A stretch of 22,249 nt of DNA, taken from NCBI GenBank assembly GCA_007571275.1, contig RKRS01000071.1, positions 1 to 22,249 of the forward strand, in the 5' to 3' direction. The translations under genes were made by a program, and so were the position numbers. This document shows, piece after piece, positions 17,401-22,249 of the stretch. This stretch comes from Dehalococcoidia bacterium. Its GTDB lineage: Bacteria; Chloroflexota; Dehalococcoidia; Bin125. Every line of letters begins with the position of its first letter. Positions within the stretch are counted from its first letter, which is position 1. Below the pieces are notes generated by a model. The model worked only from the letters and a program-made list of their open reading frames with translations, did not search any database and was not told the origin of the DNA.

Positions 17401-17459
17401 ACTGGATCGCAGCTCTTCTGAGCGGCAACATGAGGCATCGATAGGAAGGAACGATAGGC

Positions 17460-17819
17460 TCATCCGGCCCGCTCATTCAGCTCCCCCTGTTGGTCGAGCT
17501 CGGGAGAGCCGTTGGAGCGCGATGATGCACCACTGGTCGCTGTCGAATGGGTGGTGTCGTTCGAAACTGAGGCGACCGGGAGCAGCAGGTGCAGCAGGCC
17601 TCGCTCAGCCGCCAGGCCCAACAGCGCGAGCAGGTGACCCGCATCGGGCCTGGTTCCAGCTCGCCAACGGTGAACGCTGCGCACATTGATCGAGAGCAGG
17701 CGGGCCAACTCTCGCCAAGTGAGGTCGGCCGCATCGCGGAATGCGGCCAACCGAACCGGAAAATCAGCCGGAAACTGCGATGGCGCCAACCCGTACACCC
17801 GCTGTTGCCGACGGCCCAC
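17460..17819 (-). CDS. Helix-turn-helix transcriptional regulator (119 aa)
   Basis: The start is GTG 17819, 3 nt after the stop of the preceding gene, with AGGGCGG about 10 nt upstream, so it is translationally coupled. Residues about 16-65 form an XRE-like helix-turn-helix: FPVRLAAFRDAADLTWRELA, then RLLSINVRSVHRWRAGTRPD and a following helix. The second half (from about 75) is Ser/Thr/Asn-rich and looks disordered. The same FP-RL...W--xA---x-R--HRWR-GT-P pattern occurs in the neighbouring 17823-18110 product, so the two are probably duplicates. It is likely a DNA-binding regulator of the island; the target is unknown. Confidence 0.65.
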   Translation of the reverse strand: MGRRQQRVYGLAPSQFPADFPVRLAAFRDAADLTWRELARLLSINVRSVHRWRAGTRPDAGHLLALLGLAAERGLLHLLLPVASVSNDTTHSTATSGASSRSNGSPELDQQGELNERAG

Positions 17820-17822
17820 GGA

Positions 17823-18110
17823 TCAACCGCCCTTACGTTGAGGAACGACTATCAGGTCTTCACCGAGCAACACTGCCAGACCGTCCGGTACCCGCGTCGC
17901 GAGCCGAACTAGCGCGAGCATCGCCTCGCCGTTCGGAGCAGTTCCTCGCCGCCAGCGGTGCAACTGGCGGCTATCGACACCCATCGCCGCGGCCATCTTC
18001 TCCCAGGACACACCGGTCATCTCTTTGAGCGTGTTAAGTCGTTCCGGAAAATCCTGCGGCAGCAGCGCGACACCGGGCATCGATTCAAGTGAAACGGTGG
18101 GGTGAGTCAT
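17823..18110 (-). CDS. Helix-turn-helix transcriptional regulator (95 aa)
   Basis: The core is LLPQDFPERLNTLKEMTGVS, then WEKMAAAMGVDSRQLHRWRR with GTAPNGEAMLALVRLATRVP, an XRE-like helix-turn-helix with the same HRWR-GT-P recognition end as the next gene. A short C-terminal segment (LAVLLGEDLIVV) follows. ATG 18110 overlaps the previous gene by 26 nt; ATG 18080, 4 nt after that gene's stop (18085), is an equally plausible start and would give 85 residues. It is the third gene of a four-gene minus-strand operon. The function is inferred as DNA binding. Confidence 0.65.
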   Translation of the reverse strand: MTHPTVSLESMPGVALLPQDFPERLNTLKEMTGVSWEKMAAAMGVDSRQLHRWRRGTAPNGEAMLALVRLATRVPDGLAVLLGEDLIVVPQRKGG

Positions 18111-18345
18111 CGCTGTATTCCAGGGTGAACAGATCCTCGAACTGTCCGATCTCTAGCGCTGCCTGGAGACGCTTGCGGACGTCGGGGGAGGGACTCTTCC
18201 GTCCGCTGATCAGTTGGGAGAGATAGCCGGACGAGATCCTGGCCTGTCGTGCGAGCTCGTTCTGGCTCATGTTGCGGCGGCTGATCTGTTCCCAGACAGG
18301 CTCTGGTCTCAGCTTCACCCTCGGCGCCGGTGGTCGTTGCTTCAT
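18085..18345 (-). CDS. XRE-family helix-turn-helix protein (86 aa)
   Basis: ATG 18345 follows GAGGGG at a spacing of about 7 nt. Residues about 24-64 are a canonical XRE helix-turn-helix: MSQNELARQARISSGYLSQL, then ISGRKSPSPDVRKRLQAALE. A basic Pro/Arg N-terminal arm (KQRPPAPRVKLRPEPVW) precedes it, and an acidic tail ends SDDSPHRFT. It overlaps out of frame with the 3' part of the upstream 18107-18493 frame. It is a phage- or plasmid-type repressor-like protein and a candidate controller of the recombinase, which is transcribed divergently about 600 bp away. Confidence 0.75.
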   Translation of the reverse strand: MKQRPPAPRVKLRPEPVWEQISRRNMSQNELARQARISSGYLSQLISGRKSPSPDVRKRLQAALEIGQFEDLFTLEYSDDSPHRFT

Positions 18346-18493
18346 TGCTTGTCCCCTCTACTGATTCCTGATCCTGGTCGAGATAGACCTGTCGGTGTGT
18401 GAGGTAGTGACGCGCGATGATTCGCGCCAAGATCCGCAGTCCTTCGCGGCATATCTCTTCCTGCTGTTCCGACAAGCGTCTTTGCGGGTGCAT
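18107..18493 (-). CDS. Small helical protein leading the HTH operon (extent uncertain)
   Basis: ATG 18493 is preceded by a perfect AGGAGG with 5 nt spacing, the best ribosome site in the window. The first 45 residues (MHPQRRLSEQQEEICREGLR, ILARIIARHYLTHRQVYLDQ) form a convincing amphipathic helix. Beyond about residue 50 the frame overlaps the 18085-18345 HTH gene out of phase and the composition becomes low-complexity (GTDQPPQHEPERARTTGQ), as expected of a shadow frame. The natural protein was probably about 50 residues, with its stop lost by an indel near 18345. No family is recognised. Confidence 0.45.
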   Translation of the reverse strand: MHPQRRLSEQQEEICREGLRILARIIARHYLTHRQVYLDQDQESVEGTSNEATTTGAEGEAETRACLGTDQPPQHEPERARTTGQDLVRLSLPTDQRTEESLPRRPQASPGSARDRTVRGSVHPGIQR

Positions 18494-18517
18494 AAACGCC
18501 TCCTCTCCACTCCGCTG

Positions 18518-18544
18518 TGGCGTTCCTCAATCAGCGGAACGCCA
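18518..18544. promoter_or_regulatory. 9-bp perfect inverted repeat, candidate operator
   Basis: TGGCGTTCC at 18518-18526 and GGAACGCCA at 18536-18544 are perfect inverted arms around a 9-nt spacer. They lie 25-51 nt upstream of the first gene of the HTH operon. A third GGAAC half-site is at 18549-18553, starting GAACAAATATTC (18550-18561), which is 7 of 8 to GAAC-N4-GTTC. The position fits autoregulation by one of the HTH proteins or SOS control. Confidence 0.5.
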
Positions 18545-18561
18545 GATCGGAACAAATATTC

Positions 18562-19040
18562 TATAGAGCGTCAATCTAGACAGATGTCCTACTCCGAATC
18601 AAGCACGGCTGAGGCACCAGGGCCAGATTGCTTGCTGTGCCGTGACCACCACATGGCCGCGCAGTGGACGCCGTTGGGGAGGCGGTATCAGTGGCGTTCG
18701 CACGCCAGGCCTCCAAAGGCATGCCTCCGAGATTCAGTTACTCAGTGGCGCAGTTTGCGCGAGCAAAACCGCACGCATCCTGTATTGCGAGGTGTGGACT
18801 TATTCCGGATAGAGCCCATGGGCTGACGAGTGTGGGGACAGATCGCTTGGACTCCGCGTCTGCATGGAACGGGCACCAATTCGGAGCGTCGAGCGATACC
18901 TACGGTCGATAAGCGATGAGAGCAGGAGGCGGGCAGACCCCCGGCGCGCCTAGCTGGGTTCAGATATCCAGTCGACGCTAGGAGCCTCTGCCACCGAGCA
19001 CCGGGATCAGACAACTTACTTGCTCTGTGGCAGCTGAGAT
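18562..19040. other. About 480 bp between the HTH operon and recombinase, no gene recognised
   Basis: Both strands carry only short frames of poor composition without ribosome sites. It separates two divergent transcription units, so it should contain control sequences. No RNA gene, long repeat or copy of the tRNA-Glu 3' end was found by eye. Confidence 0.35.
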
Positions 19041-19071
19041 CGAGCAACTGCTCGCCCGCCTCCGCTACAAT
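19041..19071 (+). promoter_or_regulatory. Palindrome and -10 element upstream of the recombinase
   Basis: CGAGCA-AC-TGCTCG (19041-19054) is a perfect palindrome with a 2-nt centre. TACAAT at 19066-19071 is a good -10 element. No good -35 is seen, so the promoter may need an activator, or the palindrome may be a repressor or recombinase site occupying the -35 region. Confidence 0.4.
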
Positions 19072-19110
19072 CCATCCTCACGTGAGAACCGATAGCGTCG
19101 AGGAGAATCC

Positions 19111-20703
19111 ATGGCAAAGCAGATCTCCACTCCCATCCCTGTGGCCCTCTATGCCCGCGTTTCCAGCGATCGCCAGGATGTCGATCTCTCGATTGCCGCA
19201 CAGCTCCGGGCGCTGCGCGACTACGCTGCACGGCACGAGTACGTGGTGGCACGTGAATATCTGGACGAGGCGGAGAGTGGACGTGTTGCCGACCGCCCGC
19301 AGTTTCGGCAAATGTTGGACGATGCTCGGAGCACGAATGCCCCCTTTGCCGAGATCCTGGTATGGAAATTCTCTCGTTTCACACGCAAGCGAGAGCATGC
19401 TGTCGCATTCAAATCGATGCTGCGTAGGCGGGGAATCCGCGTCACGTCAATCACTGAACACGCAGATGACTCCCCAACCGGCAGACTGATGGAGGCGATC
19501 ATCGAGAGCGTCGACGAGTTCTATTCCGAGAACCTCGCCCAGGAAGTGAAGCGGGGAATGCGCGAGGCGGCATCACGTGGCTTCTGGGTCAGCCCCTACA
19601 CCCCTTACGGCTACAAGAGAATTCGGGTCCAGGACGGCCCGAAGAAGCGACCACGTTTGGCGCTGAACCCACCAGCTGATGTAGTTGCCCGCAGGATTTT
19701 CGACATGGCTCTGGCAGGGGAGAGTGTTCTGGAAATCGCGAGGGCCCTCAACGCTGACGGTATCCCGAGTCCACGTGGAAAGAAGTGGTTGAAGACCACC
19801 ATTCACAAGATGCTCACCAATGAGACATACACGGGCACGTTGGTCTGGGGTCTGTCAGATCAGACCGGCGCTCCACCGGTGCGGGTCGAGGATGCGCATC
19901 CTGCCATTCTGACAAAGGAAGAATTCGAGCAGGTTGTCCAGTCCCTCCGCGCTCGCGCGCCGGAGCGCGTGCACCCGCGCCGAGCGGCCAGTCCATATCT
20001 GCTGAGCGGTCTGGTGCGCTGTGCGCTTTGCCGCAAAGCACTGACCGCAGCGGAGGCCAAGGGCGGGGAGTACAGCTACTACGTTTGCCAGTCCATCCTC
20101 AACGGCGGCAGCAAGAGCTGTAAGGCTCCTAGACTGAACGCTGACCGGTTCGAACGGCTAATCATCCAACAACTCAAGGACCACATCCTGACTGAGGCCA
20201 ACATCCGCGAGCTAGTCAAGATGGTGGACGAGGAAATGGTTGGGGTCGCGGGTGAGCAACGAGACAGGCTGGAGGCGATCGAGACTGAGATGGCTGAAGT
20301 TCGACGCAAGATAGATCGCCTGTGGCACACCATCGAATCCTCGGACATGGAGGTGAATGACATCTTGCCTCGCCTACGAGTCCATCAAGAGCACCTAGCG
20401 CTGCTCGATGACGTCGCTGAGGATGCTCGAGCTGTTCTGGCCGAGCATCGCGAGCTGTTGGATAGTGCCGACATCACCGCCCGCTACGCCGAAGAGATGC
20501 GCGAGTTTCTCCTGTCGAGTGAGTTGGCCGAGACGAAGACGTTCATTCGGTCGTTCGTGAGGCGAATCGCCATCCGCCCCGGTCATGCGGTGATCCACTA
20601 CACGATCCCTACGCCGGCGGACAGCCCGATCCAAGGCGCTGATGCGGCGGAGGTTGTGCTGAGCGAAAAAGTTCGCAGTACAGTCGCGTTTGGTAGGGCA
20701 TAG
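19111..20703 (+). CDS. Large serine recombinase (site-specific integrase)
   Basis: This is a 530-residue protein with an AGGAGA ribosome site 4 nt before the ATG. The N-terminal resolvase catalytic domain (about 10-150) has VALYARVSSDRQ with nucleophile Ser18, then ILVWKFSRFTRKREHAVAFK and a long E-helix EAIIESVDEFYSENLAQEVK. The recombinase DNA-binding domain (about 165-275) includes TPYGYKRI and MLTNETYTGTLVW. A zinc ribbon has Cys304, Cys307, Cys326 and Cys337. A coiled coil follows (about 375-480), as in integrases that form synaptic tetramers. The frame is intact and the length is normal. The stop TAG 20701-20703 and the last codons lie inside the opposite-strand tRNA-Glu gene. It probably integrated, and could excise, the island. 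No directionality factor is identified; one of the small HTH proteins could be one. Confidence 0.92.
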   Translation: MAKQISTPIPVALYARVSSDRQDVDLSIAAQLRALRDYAARHEYVVAREYLDEAESGRVADRPQFRQMLDDARSTNAPFAEILVWKFSRFTRKREHAVAFKSMLRRRGIRVTSITEHADDSPTGRLMEAIIESVDEFYSENLAQEVKRGMREAASRGFWVSPYTPYGYKRIRVQDGPKKRPRLALNPPADVVARRIFDMALAGESVLEIARALNADGIPSPRGKKWLKTTIHKMLTNETYTGTLVWGLSDQTGAPPVRVEDAHPAILTKEEFEQVVQSLRARAPERVHPRRAASPYLLSGLVRCALCRKALTAAEAKGGEYSYYVCQSILNGGSKSCKAPRLNADRFERLIIQQLKDHILTEANIRELVKMVDEEMVGVAGEQRDRLEAIETEMAEVRRKIDRLWHTIESSDMEVNDILPRLRVHQEHLALLDDVAEDARAVLAEHRELLDSADITARYAEEMREFLLSSELAETKTFIRSFVRRIAIRPGHAVIHYTIPTPADSPIQGADAAEVVLSEKVRSTVAFGRA

Positions 20704-20767
20704 GGGATTCGAACCCCTGATCTCCGCCTTGAGAGGGCGGTGTCCTTGGCCGCTAGACGAATGCCCC
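20691..20767 (-). tRNA. tRNA-Glu (CTC)
   Basis: The 5' GGGGCAT (20767-20761) pairs with ATGCCCT (20701-20695), with a G-U at the first pair, followed by discriminator A and an encoded CCA (20693-20691). The anticodon arm is CCGCC-CTCTCAA-GGCGG with anticodon CTC. The T-arm is AGGGG-TTCGAAT-CCCCT. The D-arm (GTCTAGCGGCCAAGGAC) is typical of Glu tRNAs. The 3' end overlaps the recombinase stop, consistent with use as the integration target. Confidence 0.96.
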
Positions 20768-20788
20768 ACACGCGCTGACGACTGGTCT

Positions 20789-20862
20789 TGGCTGGGGATG
20801 GAGGATTCGAACCCCCGCTAACTGATCCAGAGTCAGTCGTCCTACCACTAGACCAATCCCCA
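20789..20862 (-). tRNA. tRNA-Gln (CTG)
   Basis: The acceptor TGGGGAT (20862-20856) pairs fully with ATCCCCA (20799-20793), with U1-A72 as usual for Gln tRNAs, then discriminator G and an encoded CCA (20791-20789). The anticodon arm ACTGA-CTCTGGA-TCAGT has anticodon CTG. The T-loop is TTCGAAT. It lies 21 nt upstream of tRNA-Glu and just downstream of gltX on the same strand, so the three are probably co-transcribed. Confidence 0.96.
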
Positions 20863-20883
20863 ACGAGGAATCAGTTTATCACC

Positions 20884-22249
20884 CTAGTCGTCGGGTCTGG
20901 CGAGACGCTCGGCGGCCGCGTTGAGGCGTGCAACCGTCTGTGCCTGTCCCAGTGTTTCGAGGGTGTCAAAGAGCGGCGGCGCGATGCGCTTGCCAGTCGT
21001 GGCGACGCGGATGGGCGTGAATAGCGCGCCCGGTTTCTCGCCGCGTTCGGCAGCGAGTTCGCGCAAGGTCGATTCCAGCCTGGGCGTTGTCCAATGCGAT
21101 GCCGGCAGATTGCGCAGGGTCTTGAGCGAGGCCTCGACCGATTCGAGGGCGGCCCATGGCTTGTTCTTGTAGGCGCGGCCCATGAGCTCGGCGTTGGCGT
21201 ATTCGAGTGGGCCGTCGATGAAGAAGAAGTCGGTGTAGTCGGCGAACTCGGGCAGCAGTTTGACCCGCTCCTGGATGGCCGGGGCGATGGGCATGAGGCG
21301 CTTGAGCGACTGATCGTCAATGTGGCAGCCCAGCCGAGCTTCCAGGTAGGGTCGCCCGCGTTGGAGGAAGTCGAACGGCTCGAGATCGCGGATATAGCGG
21401 GCGTTCATTTCGCGGAGGCGTTCGATGTCGAACATGGCGGAAGCGAGGCCGAGACCGTCGAGATCGAAGGCGTTGGTGATTTCCTCGCGCGACATGATCG
21501 TGGTCGTTTCGTCCCGGGACCAGCCGAGCAGGGCGAGGAAGTTGAGCAACGCTTCGGGCAGATAGCCTTCCTCGGCGTACTGACGGATTGATGTCGCGCC
21601 GTGGCGTTTGGAGAGCTTGCCCTTGTCGGGACCGCGAATGATCGGGATATGCACCCATACCGGTTCGTCCCAACCGAGCGCGGCATAGGTCTGAACGTGG
21701 CGCGGCGCCGACGAGAGCCATTCCTCGCCGCGGATCACGTGCGTGATCTTCATGTGGTGGTCGTCGACCACCGAAGCGAGGTGGTAGGTCGGGAATCCGT
21801 CGCGCTTGAGCAGGACGTGATCGTCGAGCAGCGCGTTCTGGAAGGAGACGTCGCCGCGCAGATAGTCATTGACGATGGTCTCGCCCTGCTCGGGCATGGC
21901 CAGGCGGACGACGTGCGGTTGATCCGCCTGGAGATTGAGCGCGCGGCAGCGTCGGTCGTAGCCGGGCGGGAGCTTGGCTCGCTGTTGTGACTTGCGCAGC
22001 TCGGCGAGTCGTTCGGGGCTACAGCGACAGCGATAGGCCTTGCCCTGCTCGATCAGGGATCGGGCCGCCTCTGTGTATAGCGGCAGCCGTTCTGACTGCC
22101 GGTACGGGGCGTATGGCCCGCCCTGGTCGGGACCTTCGTCCCAATCGAGTCCGAGCCAGCTGAGCGCGTCGAGGATGAGTTGTTCCGCGCCCTCGACGGC
22201 GCGCGATTGGTCGGTGTCCTCGATGCGGACGATGAATTGACCACCGAAG
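20884..22249 (-). CDS. gltX: Glutamyl-tRNA synthetase (partial, N-terminus outside window)
   Basis: 455 codons are visible and the first codons, including the HIGH motif, lie beyond 22249. The visible part starts FGGQFIVRIEDTDQSRAVEG, the class I Glu-binding region. It continues with AYRCRCSPERL (possible zinc Cys), NDYLRGDVSF, HLASVVDDHHMKITHVIRGE, WLSSAPRHVQTYAALGW and the KMSKS-equivalent KLSKRHGATS, followed by the helical anticodon-binding domain ending RLARPDD. It charges tRNA-Glu and, in lineages lacking GlnRS, also tRNA-Gln before amidation; proximity to both tRNA genes fits either. The frame is intact. This is core genome flanking the island. Confidence 0.95.
   Translation of the reverse strand, partial: FGGQFIVRIEDTDQSRAVEGAEQLILDALSWLGLDWDEGPDQGGPYAPYRQSERLPLYTEAARSLIEQGKAYRCRCSPERLAELRKSQQRAKLPPGYDRRCRALNLQADQPHVVRLAMPEQGETIVNDYLRGDVSFQNALLDDHVLLKRDGFPTYHLASVVDDHHMKITHVIRGEEWLSSAPRHVQTYAALGWDEPVWVHIPIIRGPDKGKLSKRHGATSIRQYAEEGYLPEALLNFLALLGWSRDETTTIMSREEITNAFDLDGLGLASAMFDIERLREMNARYIRDLEPFDFLQRGRPYLEARLGCHIDDQSLKRLMPIAPAIQERVKLLPEFADYTDFFFIDGPLEYANAELMGRAYKNKPWAALESVEASLKTLRNLPASHWTTPRLESTLRELAAERGEKPGALFTPIRVATTGKRIAPPLFDTLETLGQAQTVARLNAAAERLARPDD

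Noticed and set aside
18562..19040. Short frames such as plus-strand 18664-18912 or minus-strand 18742-19047
   Set aside because: They have no ribosome site, unusual Cys/Arg/Ser composition and no domain; they overlap each other and look like chance frames.
1..22249. CRISPR array, rRNA or insertion-sequence ends
   Set aside because: No regularly spaced direct repeats, rRNA-like sequence, transposase motifs or terminal inverted repeats with target duplications were seen on reading.

Overview
The window is GC-rich (roughly 60 percent) bacterial DNA. It looks like one flank of a genomic island that ends at a tRNA-Glu gene. The right edge is ordinary core genome: gltX (glutamyl-tRNA synthetase, minus strand, 5' part cut by the window), tRNA-Gln(CTG) and tRNA-Glu(CTC). 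A large serine recombinase gene abuts tRNA-Glu so closely that its last codons lie inside the tRNA gene. Everything to its left is accessory DNA. The taxon cannot be fixed from the sequence. GC content, the gltX type and the accessory families suggest a Chloroflexota (Thermomicrobia-like) background, but this is inference.

Layout. (1) 1-1.9 kb: the 3' end of a type I methyltransferase gene (hsdM), then a two-gene module of an XRE/ImmA-IrrE metallopeptidase and a DUF4411 PIN-type toxin; the toxin gene has a one-base frameshift. (2) 1.9-4.5 kb: a gene graveyard. It holds a minus-strand relic of an Ig/FN3-repeat secreted protein, a conserved hypothetical gene with about four frameshifts, a broken small lipoprotein-like gene and about 500 bp with nothing recognisable. 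(3) 4.5-5.4 kb: a small minus-strand acidic protein and a HicA/HicB pair in which hicA keeps only its C-terminal third. (4) 5.4-7.2 kb: a KAP-type P-loop NTPase with an internal deletion and frameshifts, spliced to a second Ig-repeat relic, which is in turn spliced to the C-terminus of an Eco57I-like methylase. (5) 7.3-8.5 kb: an intact, AT-richer HEPN-domain gene. (6) 8.85-12.67 kb: an intact 1,272-residue secreted protein with a metzincin zinc site and Ig/FN3 modules; the relics at 2 kb and 6.5 kb are its degenerate paralogues. (7) 12.8-17.4 kb: an imuB-dnaE2 mutagenic translesion-synthesis cassette. imuB has one in-frame TGA; dnaE2 has about four frameshifts and two nonsense codons. (8) 17.46-18.5 kb: a minus-strand operon of three helix-turn-helix proteins led by a small helical protein, with a 9-bp inverted repeat just upstream. 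(9) 19.1-20.7 kb: the serine recombinase.

How the parts fit. The lesions are concentrated in restriction-modification, toxin-antitoxin, KAP NTPase and mutasome genes, while gltX, both tRNAs, the recombinase, the ImmA/IrrE gene, the HEPN gene and the 3.8-kb secreted-protein gene are open. This uneven pattern argues for biological decay of a defence island rather than random sequencing indels, although single-base lesions should be verified. The least conventional items are the secreted metzincin/Ig protein family present as one full copy and two fossils, the HEPN gene whose frame continues sensibly past its stop codon, and the recombinase stop codon embedded in tRNA-Glu.
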